Positions 43,407-52,111 are shown, counted from the stretch's first letter. The stretch: DNA of 64,000 nt from Kribbella sp. VKM Ac-2569 (GCF_004216905.1 NZ_SGXJ01000005.1:1-64000), one strand, 5' to 3'. The notes: generated by a model not told the origin, from the sequence alone. Made by a program: numbers and translations.

Positions 43407-43603
43407 CCACGACCCCTAGCCTCGCCCCGAACCACCTGTGCATCCGCTGTGCACCCACTCTGAACCAGCAGTGAACCAGCTCCTGAGCCCCGCCGTACCA
43501 CCCTGCGGGACACTCGGTTTTACCATCACGTTCCGACACCGTTGTCCGCCGAGACCCACCGCGGGACGTGGGCGCCGGGCCGGAACCGGCTAGGCTCCTG
43601 GGT
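43407..43603. other. 197-base divergent intergenic region
   Basis: It lies between the winged-helix gene and the small membrane protein gene. It contains short direct repeats, CTGTGCATCCG/CTGTGCACCCA and TGAACCAGCAG/TGAACCAGCTC (about 43438-43480), and the candidate -10 box described at 43591. No gene was seen. Confidence 0.5.
43591..43596 (+). promoter_or_regulatory. Candidate -10 box, leaderless small membrane protein
   Basis: TAGGCT lies seven bases before the ATG at 43604. It is the same hexamer as upstream of pyrG. Confidence 0.45.
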
Positions 43604-43795
43604 ATGTTCTGGTTTCTGCTCTTCCTCGCGGTGGTGGCGGTGTGGCTCCTGGTCCTCGCCCTGCTCGCGCTGAAGTTGTGGCGCCAGGTCAAGGCACTGA
43701 CGCGTGAGTTGGTCGCCGCCCAGTCCAAGCTGGACGCCGCACAGTCCGAGGCCGGGTCTGGACAGACCCGTGAGGATGTGCGCGCTCCGGCGTAG
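43604..43795 (+). CDS. Small single-pass membrane protein upstream of tatA
   Basis: 63 residues. Residues 2-27 are one hydrophobic segment (FWFLLFLAVVAVWLLVLALL) followed by an amphipathic helix (KLWRQVKALTRELVAAQSKL) and a short polar tail. This layout resembles TatA/TatB-like proteins, but the TatA hinge (FG) is missing. The ATG at 43604 lies seven bases after TAGGCT. Small proteins of this kind occur just before tatA in related genomes, from memory. Its role is unknown. Confidence 0.75.
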   Translation: MFWFLLFLAVVAVWLLVLALLALKLWRQVKALTRELVAAQSKLDAAQSEAGSGQTREDVRAPA

Positions 43796-43857
43796 TATTC
43801 GGCCACGAACTCAGGCTCGAGTCCCGAGTTGATGTTGATGGTGAAAGGGAGATCGAC

Positions 43858-44160
43858 ATGGCAGCACCGCTCATCGGTATGCCCCAAGGCGCCGAGTGGC
43901 TCGTCATCCTCGCGATCGTCGTGCTGCTGTTCGGATCGGCCAAGCTGCCGGCGCTGGTGAAGCAGCTCGGCAAGTCGAAGAAGATCTGGGAGGAAGAGGT
44001 CGGCCCGAAGAAGAAGGACGCGGAGCTGACCGAGGAAGCCTCGCAGCCCCCGGCGCAGCAGGCCGCGCAGCAGACGCAGGCCCAGCCGGCTCAGCAGCCG
44101 AACCAGGTGAACGGCCAGGCGCCGGGCGACGGCCTGCCGCCGACGCACACGGCCAACTGA
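43858..44160 (+). CDS. tatA: Sec-independent translocase protein TatA
   Basis: 100 residues. A membrane segment (WLVILAIVVLLFGSAKLPAL, residues 14-33) contains the TatA hinge FG, followed by the amphipathic helix LVKQLGKSKKIW and a Gln/Pro-rich tail. TatA forms the translocation pore for folded twin-arginine substrates. GAAAGGGAG precedes the ATG. tatC follows after 16 bases. Confidence 0.95.
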   Translation: MAAPLIGMPQGAEWLVILAIVVLLFGSAKLPALVKQLGKSKKIWEEEVGPKKKDAELTEEASQPPAQQAAQQTQAQPAQQPNQVNGQAPGDGLPPTHTAN

Positions 44161-44176
44161 GCCGAACGCGCCACTT

Positions 44177-45007
44177 GTGTCGATGGTGAGGTTCGGGCGG
44201 CGGAAAGAGAAGAAGGACAGCCTCCCGAAGGACCCAGAGGGTCGGATGACCCTGCGCGAGCACATTGTCGAGCTCCGTAACCGGCTGCTCATCAGTGTGC
44301 TCGCGATCGTGCTCGGAACGGTCGTCGGCTGGATCTTCTACAACCACGCCTTCGAGTTCCTGACCAAGCCGTTCGTGACCAGCGTGGCCGAGATGGCCAA
44401 GGACGCCGGTCAGAGCAAGACGCCGCAGCTGACCTTCCCGGGCGTCGGCAACGCGCTGACGTTCCGGATCAAGATCTCGGCGCTGTTCGGCCTGGTGCTG
44501 GCCGCGCCGGTCTGGCTGTACCAGTTGTGGGCGTTCGTCGCGCCCGGACTGCACCGCAGCGAGCGCAAGTGGGCCTACATCTTCTCGGCGATCGCTACCC
44601 CGCTGTTCGCGGCCGGTATCGCGGTCTCGTACTGGACGCTGCCGAAGGGCATCGAGATCCTGCTGGGCTTCACCCCGCTCGACATCCAGAACCTGGTCGA
44701 GCTGCCCGACTACCTGGACTTCGTGCTCCGCACGATGCTGGTCTTCGGTGTCGCGTTCCTGATCCCGCTGGTGGTCGTGCTGCTGAACATGGTCGGCGTG
44801 GTGCCGGCCGCCGCGCTCGGCAAGTTCCGGCCGTACATCATCCTGGTGATCTTCGTGTTCGCCGCCGTCGCGACGCCGTCCGGCGACCCGTTCACGATGT
44901 GCCTGCTGGCGATCCCGATGTGCGTACTGTTCTTCGTCGCCGAGATCATCTCGCGGTTCAACGACCGCCGCCGGGCCCGCCGTACCGAAGAGATCCTGGC
45001 CGACTGA
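44177..45007 (+). CDS. tatC: Sec-independent translocase protein TatC
   Basis: 276 residues with six membrane segments. Conserved TatC motifs: MTLREHIVELRNRLL at the N-terminus, KISALFGLVLAAPVWLYQLW, FVAPGLHRSERK and FGVAFLIPLVVVLLN. It binds twin-arginine signals. The GTG at 44177 is taken; the ATG at 44183 is possible and no RBS distinguishes them. Several Tat-type substrates are encoded nearby. A hairpin and long inverted repeat lie downstream. Confidence 0.95.
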   Translation: MSMVRFGRRKEKKDSLPKDPEGRMTLREHIVELRNRLLISVLAIVLGTVVGWIFYNHAFEFLTKPFVTSVAEMAKDAGQSKTPQLTFPGVGNALTFRIKISALFGLVLAAPVWLYQLWAFVAPGLHRSERKWAYIFSAIATPLFAAGIAVSYWTLPKGIEILLGFTPLDIQNLVELPDYLDFVLRTMLVFGVAFLIPLVVVLLNMVGVVPAAALGKFRPYIILVIFVFAAVATPSGDPFTMCLLAIPMCVLFFVAEIISRFNDRRRARRTEEILAD

Positions 45008-45020
45008 TGACAGTGTCATG

Positions 45021-45039
45021 GCCGCGACTCCGTCGCGGC
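45021..45039 (+). terminator. Hairpin after tatC
   Basis: GCCGCGAC (45021-45028) pairs perfectly with GTCGCGGC (45032-45039) around TCC, starting 14 bases after the tatC stop. No T tract follows, so it may instead be part of the larger repeat element that continues to 45131. Confidence 0.5.
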
Positions 45040-45040
45040 G

Positions 45041-45131
45041 GGTCATGGCGCTTGTGCGCCCGGCCTTCCCTCGTCGCTCCGGTCGCTTCGCTCCCTGCGC
45101 TCCTCAGTCCAGGCCGGGCGGCGCCATGACC
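45041..45131. repeat. Long inverted repeat covering the start of the lipid kinase gene
   Basis: Arm one is GGTCATGGCGC (45041-45051), a five-base TTGTG bulge, and CGCCCGGCCT (45057-45066). Arm two (45111-45131) is its exact reverse complement without the bulge: 21 paired bases. The 44-base loop is a CGCTCCGGTCGCTTCGCTCC-like low-complexity stretch typical of REP-like elements. The ATG at 45126 lies inside arm two. Confidence 0.85.
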
Positions 45132-45998
45132 GGGAGGATTGCGCTGGTGGTCAATCCCACCAGCGGTCGCGGACGTGGTGCGCGGATCGCGCCGGCGGTT
45201 CGTGAGCGGCTCGCCGCCGCCGGTCTGACCGTCGACGTGCACACCACCACCTGCGCCGAGGATGTCGGGAAGATCGCCGCCGAGGTGGTCGCCTCCGGGG
45301 CGGATGCGGTCGTGCTGATCGGTGGCGACGGCACGATCCACCTCGGCGCCCAGGTGCTGGCGAACTCCGGGATGCCGTTCGGTGTGATCCCGGCCGGCAC
45401 CGGTAACGACTTCGCCCGCGGTATCGGCGTACCGCTGAAGGATCCGGCCGCGGCCGCCGACCTCGTGGTGGCCGGCCGGACCCGGCGGATCGACCTCGCG
45501 GTGGCCAAGGACGAGTTCATCACCACGGTCGTGGCGGGCGGATTCGACTCGCTCGTCAACAAGCGCGCGAACGCGATGCGCTGGCCGAAGGGCAACGCGC
45601 GCTACACGGTCGCGACGTTCGCCGAGCTACGCACCTTCAAGCCCCTCGAGTACGTCGTGGCGGTCGACGACGAGGTGATCGAGACCAAGGCCATGCTGGT
45701 CGCCGTCGGCACCGGACCGACGTACGGCGGGGGCCTGCAGATCTGCGCCGGCGCCGAGCTCGACGACGGGCAGCTGGACATCACGATCATCCAGCCGGTG
45801 TCCCGGTTGATGCTCCTACAGATGTTCCCGAAGCTCTCCAAGGGCACCCACGTCGGCCATCCGGCGGTGCGGACGCTGCGCGGCAGGTCGGTCCGGATCG
45901 AGTCGCCCGGCATCACGGCGTACGGCGACGGCGAGGTGCTCGGCCCGCTGCCGGTCGACATCGGCATCGCCCCGGGTGCCCTGACCGTGTTCGCCTGA
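45126..45998 (+). CDS. Diacylglycerol/sphingosine kinase family lipid kinase
   Basis: 290 residues. The DAGK catalytic motif GGDGT is at 66-70, preceded by VVNPTSGRGRGA and followed by PAGTGNDFARGIGVP. The family (DgkB, YegS, LCB5-like) phosphorylates diacylglycerol or related lipids at the membrane, recycling DAG to phosphatidic acid. The start ATG fits the family N-terminus (TGRIALVVNPTSG) and lies in the arm of an inverted repeat, with only GGGCGG as a weak RBS. This gene follows tatC in many actinobacteria. Confidence 0.88.
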   Translation: MTGRIALVVNPTSGRGRGARIAPAVRERLAAAGLTVDVHTTTCAEDVGKIAAEVVASGADAVVLIGGDGTIHLGAQVLANSGMPFGVIPAGTGNDFARGIGVPLKDPAAAADLVVAGRTRRIDLAVAKDEFITTVVAGGFDSLVNKRANAMRWPKGNARYTVATFAELRTFKPLEYVVAVDDEVIETKAMLVAVGTGPTYGGGLQICAGAELDDGQLDITIIQPVSRLMLLQMFPKLSKGTHVGHPAVRTLRGRSVRIESPGITAYGDGEVLGPLPVDIGIAPGALTVFA

Positions 45999-46047
45999 GA
46001 CACAACTGACATGAGCTGAACTGTTCTCATGACTGTCCTCCGTCTGA

Positions 46048-46062
46048 TAGGAAAGCTTCCTA
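46048..46062. promoter_or_regulatory. Candidate chitosanase operator TAGGAA-N3-TTCCTA
   Basis: A perfect six-base inverted repeat with spacer AGC lies 35 bases upstream of the chitosanase ATG. From memory, streptomycete chitosanase genes carry a similar AGGAAA/TTTCCT palindrome bound by the ROK-family repressor CsnR. No csnR-like gene is in this window. Confidence 0.55.
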
Positions 46063-46097
46063 ACAGTTCATTCCTCGGACGCCCCTCGGAGGACCAC

Positions 46098-46937
46098 ATG
46101 GAGTACCGCCCCACGCGCCGGACCACACTGCTGCTCGGCCTGTCGCTCGCCGCCGTGCCGGCCACCGGGTTCGCCGTCTCCCGCTACGCACCGCACGCCG
46201 ATGCGGCGGTGCGCTCGACGGTGCAGGCGACCGGGCTCGACGACCCGGCGAAGAAGGAGATCGCGATGCAGATCGTCTGCAGCGCGGAGAACTCGTCGCT
46301 GGACTGGAAGGCGCAGTACAAGTACATCGAGGACATCGACGACGGCCGCGGGTACACCGCGGGCATCATCGGGTTCTGCTCCGGGACCCACGACATGCTC
46401 GAACTGGTCGAGCTGTACGCCGACCGGAAGCCGAACAACGTGCTGCAGAAGTACCTGCCGGCGCTGCGCAAGGTGGACGGCAGCGACTCGCACGCGGGTC
46501 TCGACCCGAACTACACCAAGGACTGGAAGACCGCGGCCAAGGACTCGGTGTTCCAGCAGTGCCAGAACGACGAGCGCGACCGGGTGTACTTCAAGCCGGC
46601 GGTGAGCCGTGGCAAGTCCGACGGGCTGCGGACCCTCGGGCAGTTCTGCTACTACGACGCGATCGTCATGCACGGCGACGGCGACGACGCGACCAGCTTC
46701 GGCGGCATCCGCAAGCGCGCGCTCGCCAAGGCGAAGCCGCCGGCGCAGGGCGGCAACGAGACGACGTACCTGAACGCGTTCCTGGATGCGCGGGTCTGGG
46801 CGATGAAGCAGGAGGAGGCGCACAGCGACACCAGCCGGGTCGACACCGCGCAGCGGGTCTTCCTCCGCAACGGCAACTTCACCCTGAACACCCCACTGGA
46901 CTGGAAGGTGTACGGCGACCCGTACCACATCGGCTAG
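46098..46937 (+). CDS. csn: Secreted GH46 chitosanase
   Basis: 279 residues. The signal has a twin-arginine motif (TRRTTLLLGLSLAAVPATGF). The mature enzyme has the GH46 active-site block IVCSAENSSLDWKAQYKYIE and DIDDGRGYTAG, with Glu64 as acid and Asp82 as base by comparison with the N174 chitosanase (Glu22 and Asp40). It hydrolyses chitosan, from fungal cell walls, to oligomers. GGAGG lies five bases before the ATG. A palindrome likely to bind a repressor lies upstream and a terminator downstream, so it is a single-gene unit. Confidence 0.94.
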   Translation: MEYRPTRRTTLLLGLSLAAVPATGFAVSRYAPHADAAVRSTVQATGLDDPAKKEIAMQIVCSAENSSLDWKAQYKYIEDIDDGRGYTAGIIGFCSGTHDMLELVELYADRKPNNVLQKYLPALRKVDGSDSHAGLDPNYTKDWKTAAKDSVFQQCQNDERDRVYFKPAVSRGKSDGLRTLGQFCYYDAIVMHGDGDDATSFGGIRKRALAKAKPPAQGGNETTYLNAFLDARVWAMKQEEAHSDTSRVDTAQRVFLRNGNFTLNTPLDWKVYGDPYHIG

Positions 46938-46950
46938 TCACCAAGAGGCG

Positions 46951-46997
46951 CGCAGCCGGGCTCTCACCGGACCACCAGGGACGAGAACCCGGCTGCG
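46951..46997 (+). terminator. Terminator of the chitosanase gene
   Basis: 46951-46965 pairs with 46983-46997 over 15 bases with one mismatch; the loop is 17 bases. It starts 13 bases after the stop codon. No T tract follows. Confidence 0.7.
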
Positions 46998-47048
46998 TCA
47001 GGTCCGTGAACGTGTTGTGATATCAGTCACGGACTCGAGGAGACGGCG

Positions 47049-47942
47049 ATGAGCGCTGAAGAACGCGCAGCAGCACGCAGCATGATGGAGAAGGGCGAGC
47101 TGGGCCGGAAGCCGGAGGAGCAACGGGCCGAGTTCGACGAGCGGTTCGGCAGCCTCCCGCTCGGCGACGACGTGACGCTCGCCGAGCGCACGCTGGGCGG
47201 TGTGCCGGCGCTCGATCTCCGCGTCGAGGGGGCGGACGGGGACGGGATCATCCTCTACCTGCACGGTGGCGGGTACGTCATCGGTTCGGCGCGGACCGGC
47301 GCGAACCTGGCCGCGCAATTGGCCCGCCGCAGTGGCGTTTCGGCGGTCTCACTGGAGTACCGCCTGGCGCCTGAGCATCCGTTCCCGGCCGGAGTCCACG
47401 ACGGGCTGGCGGCGTACCGGGAGCTGGCGGGTCAGAACGTCGTGATTGTTGGGGACTCGGCCGGTGGTGGGCTCGCGTTGGCGGTGCTGCTCGCGGCCCG
47501 CGCGGAGGGGTTGCCGCAGCCGGCCGGGACGGTGTTGTTCTCGCCGTGGACCGACCTGACGCTGACCGGGCCCAGCATCGACGCGCGAGGCGACTATGAC
47601 CCGCTGTTCAGTCGCGCGAACATGGTTGAGACCGCCGACCTCTACCTGGGTGGCGCGGACCCGCACAACGAGCTCGCCAGTCCGGTGTTCGCGGACCTGA
47701 AGGGTCTCTCGCCGCTGCTCGTGCAGGTCGGTTCGGCGGAGGTCCTGCTCGACGACGCGCTCCGCCTGGTTGCGCGTGCCGCGGAGCAGGAGGTGGACGT
47801 CAGCCTCGACGTGGTCGCCGGTGCGCCGCACGTGTACCAGTACTTCGCCGGCCTGATGCCGGAGGCCGACGAGGCCCTCGACCACGCCGCCACCTTCATC
47901 AAGAACCGGCTCCGCGACAAATCTGTGGGTGGCGTCGCATAG
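47049..47942 (+). CDS. Alpha/beta hydrolase of the hormone-sensitive lipase family
   Basis: 297 residues, no signal. The oxyanion motif HGGGYVIGS is at 72-80 and the nucleophile elbow GDSAGGG has Ser138; catalytic Asp and His fit LVQVGSAEVLLDD and APHVYQYF near the C-terminus. Members cut short-chain carboxyl esters. GAGGAGAC lies just upstream of the ATG. It ends 10 bases before helY, and its stop codon forms part of the candidate helY -10 box. Confidence 0.87.
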   Translation: MSAEERAAARSMMEKGELGRKPEEQRAEFDERFGSLPLGDDVTLAERTLGGVPALDLRVEGADGDGIILYLHGGGYVIGSARTGANLAAQLARRSGVSAVSLEYRLAPEHPFPAGVHDGLAAYRELAGQNVVIVGDSAGGGLALAVLLAARAEGLPQPAGTVLFSPWTDLTLTGPSIDARGDYDPLFSRANMVETADLYLGGADPHNELASPVFADLKGLSPLLVQVGSAEVLLDDALRLVARAAEQEVDVSLDVVAGAPHVYQYFAGLMPEADEALDHAATFIKNRLRDKSVGGVA

Positions 47943-47945
47943 ATT
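47940..47945 (+). promoter_or_regulatory. Candidate -10 box of helY overlapping a stop codon
   Basis: TAGATT contains the TAG stop of the esterase gene and ends seven bases before the helY ATG. The seven bases between are GGGGGGC, which could equally act as a ribosome site, so leaderless or leadered translation cannot be told apart. Confidence 0.4.
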
Positions 47946-47952
47946 GGGGGGC

Positions 47953-50769
47953 ATGAGCACTCCGTCCGAGAAGTACGCCACGTTCCGCTCGGACCAGGAG
48001 CATCCCGCCGTGAAGGACTTCCGGGGGCTCTACGACTTCGCGCTGGACGAGTTCCAGCTGCGTGCCTGCGCCGCCCTCGAGGACGGTCACCAGGTGCTGG
48101 TCGCGGCGCCCACCGGCTCCGGCAAGACGCTGGTCGGCGAGTTCGCCGTCCACCTGGCCCTGGAGCGCGGCCAGAAGTGCTTCTACACCACCCCGATCAA
48201 GGCCCTGAGCAACCAGAAGTACGGCGACCTGGTGAGCCGGTACGGCGCGGACAAGGTCGGCCTGCTCACCGGTGACAACTCGGTCAACTCCGACGCCCCC
48301 ATCGTTGTGATGACCACCGAGGTCCTCCGGAACATGCTGTACGCCGGATCGCAGACCCTGCTCGGTCTGTCGTACGTCGTGATGGACGAGGTGCACTACC
48401 TGGCCGACCGGGCCCGTGGCGCGGTCTGGGAAGAGGTGCTGATCCACCTGGCCGACTCGGTGTCGGTGGTCTCGCTGTCCGCGACCGTGAGCAACGCGGA
48501 GGAGTTCGGCGACTGGCTGGAGACCGTCCGCGGCAACACCGTCGTCGTGCTGGAGGAGAAGCGGCCGGTGCCGCTGTTCCAGCACGTCATGGTGGGCAAG
48601 CGGCTGCACGACCTGTTCGCCGGTGAAGCGCCGACCGCGAGGGTCGGCGCTCCCGCGAAGGCGTCCAAGTCGGGCAACCCGGCGAAGGAGGTCAAGGCCG
48701 ATCTCAGGGATCTGGTGAACCCGCAGCTGGTCCGGATCGCGCGGGACGACAACCGGATCTTCCGCGACGATTCACGCAAACCACGCCGGCGTCGTGACCT
48801 GCCGAAGGGGCGGCCGGCTCGGAGCCACTTCACGCCGTACCGCTCGGATGTGGTGGAGGAGCTGGACGCCGGCGCGCTGCTGCCCGCGATCTTCTTCATC
48901 TTCTCCCGCAAGGGCTGTGAGGACGCGGTCGTGCAGTGCCTGCGGTCCGGCCTGCGGCTGACCAAGCCGTCGGAACGCGACGAGATCAAGCGGGTGGTGG
49001 CCGAGCGTACGGCGGACCTCCCGGACGAGGACCTCGGCGTGCTCGGGTACCACGACTTCGCGGAGGCGCTCAGCCGCGGCATCGCCGCGCACCACGCGGG
49101 CATGCTGGCGGCGTTCAAGGAGGTCGTCGAGGAGCTGTTCGCGCGCGGCCTGATCAAGGTCGTGTTCGCCACCGAGACGCTTGCCCTGGGCATCAACATG
49201 CCGGCGCGCACCGTCGTACTGGAGAAGCTGTCCAAGTGGAACGGTGAGGCGCACGTCGACATCACGCCGGGGGAGTACACGCAGCTCACCGGGCGCGCCG
49301 GGCGGCGCGGGATCGACGTCGAGGGGCACGCGGTCGTGCTCTGGCAGCCCGGGTTCGACCCGCGGGAGGTCGCAGGTCTGGCCAGCACGCGTACGTATCC
49401 GCTGCGGTCGTCGTTCTCCCCGTCGTACAACATGGCCGTCAACCTGGTGCGTCAGGTCGGGCGGATGCGGGCGCGGGACATGCTCGAGCTGTCGTTCGCG
49501 CAGTTCCAGTCCGACCAGGCGGTGGTCGGGCTGGCGCGGCAGGTGCAGCGCAACACCGAGGCGCTGGAGGGGTACAAGGAGTCGATCGAGTGCCACCTCG
49601 GCGACTTCCTCGAGTACGCCGCGCTGCGCCGGCGGATCGGCGATCGCGAGGCGTCCGGCTCGAAGCGGCGCAAGCTCGACCGCCGGGTCGAGGCACAGGA
49701 GTCGATCGAGAAGCTGAAGACCGGTGACATCATCCGGATCCCGGCCGGCCGGAGCGCGGGCTGGGCCCTGGTGCTCGACCCGGGGATGCGGTCGGAGCGG
49801 GAAGGGCCGCGGCCGACCGTGCTGACGCTGGACCGGCAGGTGCGGAAGCTGTCGATGGTGGACTTCCCGACGCCGGTCGAGGCGATCGGCACGTTGCGGA
49901 TCCCGCGGAAGTTCAACCCGCGCAACCCGCAGCAGCGCCGTGAGCTCGCCCAGGTGCTGCGGACGCGGACCGACCTGCTCGGTGAGGACGGGCCGCCGTC
50001 ACGGTCCCGCGGCAAGGATGCCGTCAGCCACGCGGACGACCCGGAGCTGCAGGAGATGCGGGCGGAGCTGCGCGCGCACCCGTGCCACGGCTGCTCGGAC
50101 CGTGAGGACCATGCCCGTTGGGCGGAGCGGTACTTCCGGCTCGACCGGGAGAACCGTGACGTGCAGCGGAAGATCGAGCAGCGGACGAACACGATCGCCC
50201 GCCAGTTCGACCGGGTCTGCCAGGTGCTGGACGCGTTGCACTACCTCGACGGCGACAAGACGACCGAGGCCGGCGACCGGCTGGCGCGGATCTACACCGA
50301 GCTCGACCTGGTCGCGGCTGAGTGCCTGCGGCAAGGAGTTTTCGACGACCTCACCGTGCCGGAGCTGGCCGCGTGCCTCGCTGCGCTGGTCTACGAGTCG
50401 CGGTCGAAGGACGACCCGACCTCACCGCGGTTGCCGCGTGGCGACGTACAGGAAGCGATCGAGCGGATGGGGTCGATCTGGCGGGACCTGTCCGCGCTGG
50501 AGCGGGACATGCGAGTGGACTTCCTGCGGTCGATGGACCTGAACTTCTGCTGGCCCGCGTTCCGCTGGGCGTCGGGCGCGTCCCTGGCCGAGGTCCTGTA
50601 CGAGTCCGACCTGGCAGCCGGCGACTTCGTCCGCTGGGTCAAGCAGCTCATCGACCTCACCGAACAGATCGCGGACGCCGCCGGTGACACTGCGCTGCGC
50701 AAGACAGCGCGCTCGGTCGTCGACCAGATCCGTCGCGGCGTGATCTCTTACGCATCGATGGTCGAGTAG
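47953..50769 (+). CDS. helY: Ski2-like DExH RNA helicase HelY
   Basis: 938 residues. Motif I PTGSGKT is at 53-59, motif II DEVH at 145-148, motif III SLSATVSN follows, and motif VI is QLTGRAGRRG near 450. The long C-terminal region contains the DSHCT domain (MRVDFLRSMDLNFCWPAFRW region reworded: LNFCWPAFRWASG). A Cys-rich insert (HPCHGCSDREDH) lies near 715. The protein is related to Ski2/Mtr4 and probably unwinds RNA in decay or rRNA processing. It follows the pafBC-tatAC block in most actinobacteria; here dagK, chitosanase and esterase genes intervene. Confidence 0.94.
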   Translation: MSTPSEKYATFRSDQEHPAVKDFRGLYDFALDEFQLRACAALEDGHQVLVAAPTGSGKTLVGEFAVHLALERGQKCFYTTPIKALSNQKYGDLVSRYGADKVGLLTGDNSVNSDAPIVVMTTEVLRNMLYAGSQTLLGLSYVVMDEVHYLADRARGAVWEEVLIHLADSVSVVSLSATVSNAEEFGDWLETVRGNTVVVLEEKRPVPLFQHVMVGKRLHDLFAGEAPTARVGAPAKASKSGNPAKEVKADLRDLVNPQLVRIARDDNRIFRDDSRKPRRRRDLPKGRPARSHFTPYRSDVVEELDAGALLPAIFFIFSRKGCEDAVVQCLRSGLRLTKPSERDEIKRVVAERTADLPDEDLGVLGYHDFAEALSRGIAAHHAGMLAAFKEVVEELFARGLIKVVFATETLALGINMPARTVVLEKLSKWNGEAHVDITPGEYTQLTGRAGRRGIDVEGHAVVLWQPGFDPREVAGLASTRTYPLRSSFSPSYNMAVNLVRQVGRMRARDMLELSFAQFQSDQAVVGLARQVQRNTEALEGYKESIECHLGDFLEYAALRRRIGDREASGSKRRKLDRRVEAQESIEKLKTGDIIRIPAGRSAGWALVLDPGMRSEREGPRPTVLTLDRQVRKLSMVDFPTPVEAIGTLRIPRKFNPRNPQQRRELAQVLRTRTDLLGEDGPPSRSRGKDAVSHADDPELQEMRAELRAHPCHGCSDREDHARWAERYFRLDRENRDVQRKIEQRTNTIARQFDRVCQVLDALHYLDGDKTTEAGDRLARIYTELDLVAAECLRQGVFDDLTVPELAACLAALVYESRSKDDPTSPRLPRGDVQEAIERMGSIWRDLSALERDMRVDFLRSMDLNFCWPAFRWASGASLAEVLYESDLAAGDFVRWVKQLIDLTEQIADAAGDTALRKTARSVVDQIRRGVISYASMVE

Positions 50770-50842
50770 ACCTCTTCGGGTGAAAGACTTCCTTCTGCAC
50801 AGTACGCAGTTGTAAACCCCTGCCCTGTAGGAGGAATCGTCC

Positions 50843-52111
50843 GTGGAGTTGTCGCGCCGGAATCTCGGGAAGTTGGCTGTTGCGACTGGTGCTACCGCTG
50901 CGGTGGGTACCGGTGCCGGCTATCTGATCGGGCGGCCTGCTGATGCTGCCGCGACCTGGAAGACGACCGGGACCGCGGTGTCGGCGTTGGCCGGTTTCGA
51001 CACCCAGATGAAGGCGTTCATGCAGGCGCGCGGAGTGACGGCCGGGCAGGTCGCCGTCACGTACAAGGGGCGCCTGGTGCTTGCCCGCGGCTACAGTACG
51101 TCGACCGCGCTGACCGTGCAGCCGACCTCGCTGTTCCGGATCGCGAGCCTGTCCAAGTCGTTCACCGCGGCCGCGATCGTGAAGCTCGTGCAGGACGGCA
51201 AGCTCAGCCTGTCCACGCCGGTCGCGAACATCCTCGACATCACGCCGGCGAGCGGGCTGACCCGCGACGCGCGCTGGTCGACGATCACGTTGTGGAAGCT
51301 GCTGCAGCACCTCGGCGGGTGGGACCGGGACGTGTCCGGTGACCCGAACTTCAAGGACGCGGTCATCTCGCGCACCCTCGGCGTACCGCTGGAGCTGCAG
51401 CACGCGGACGTGATCAAGTACATGGCCGGGCAGAAGCTCGACGTCGACCCGGGCACGAAGTACGCGTACTCGAACTTCGGGTACCTGCTGGCCGGCCGCG
51501 TGATCGAGAAGGTCAGCGGCCTGAGCTACGAGAGCTACGTGAAGCAGAAGCTGCTGGCCCCGTTGAAGATCAAGCGGATGTCGCTCGGCTACTCGATCGC
51601 GAAGCACAGCGGCGAGACGTCGTACGAGTCGCAGTACTCCGGACCGACCGTGCTCGACATGACCGGCAAGACCGTGGCCGCGCCGTACGGCTCGTTCAGC
51701 ATGCGGATCCAGGACGCGAACGGCGGCTGGATCGCGAGCGCGCCGGACCTGGTGCGCTGGGCAAGGATGTTCGACGCACCGTCGAGCGTGCTGAACAGCA
51801 CGTCGCTCGGCCATGTGTGGGCGAAACCGTCCACCGGTGTGAACGCCGACGGCTGGTACTACGGTCTCGGTTGGCAGATCCGCCCGGTCACCGGCGGCAC
51901 GGGTCGCAACACGTGGCACACGGGCAGCATGCCCGGCACGTACACGCTGCTCGTCCGCACGTCCGGCGGGCTGAGCTGGGCCGCGCTCTTCAACCGTCGC
52001 GACGACGCCAGCGGCAAGTCGTACGGCGATATCGACGCGGCCATGTGGACCGCCGCCAACGGCGTGAAGTCCTGGCCCACCCACGACCTCTTCCCCCAGT
52101 ACTTCAGCTGA
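50843..52111 (+). CDS. Tat-exported serine hydrolase (class C beta-lactamase fold)
   Basis: 422 residues. The signal holds SRRNLGK, a good twin-arginine match. The penicillin-binding fold shows SLSK with Ser102 and Lys105, YSN (KYAYSNFGYLLAG) near 210 and a late HTG motif (TWHTGSMPG) near 355. Members include D-aminopeptidases, esterases and DD-peptidases; true beta-lactamase activity is not implied. AGGAGGAA precedes the GTG by five bases. It is convergent with the marR gene, one base apart. Confidence 0.88.
   Translation: MELSRRNLGKLAVATGATAAVGTGAGYLIGRPADAAATWKTTGTAVSALAGFDTQMKAFMQARGVTAGQVAVTYKGRLVLARGYSTSTALTVQPTSLFRIASLSKSFTAAAIVKLVQDGKLSLSTPVANILDITPASGLTRDARWSTITLWKLLQHLGGWDRDVSGDPNFKDAVISRTLGVPLELQHADVIKYMAGQKLDVDPGTKYAYSNFGYLLAGRVIEKVSGLSYESYVKQKLLAPLKIKRMSLGYSIAKHSGETSYESQYSGPTVLDMTGKTVAAPYGSFSMRIQDANGGWIASAPDLVRWARMFDAPSSVLNSTSLGHVWAKPSTGVNADGWYYGLGWQIRPVTGGTGRNTWHTGSMPGTYTLLVRTSGGLSWAALFNRRDDASGKSYGDIDAAMWTAANGVKSWPTHDLFPQYFS

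Noticed and set aside
43438..43480. Short direct repeats considered as an operator array
   Set aside because: Only two copies of each type, imperfect and not placed near a recognisable promoter.
45067..45110. Loop of the inverted repeat considered as an attenuator or leader peptide
   Set aside because: No start codon with RBS was found in it; the sequence is CGCTC-rich and REP-like.
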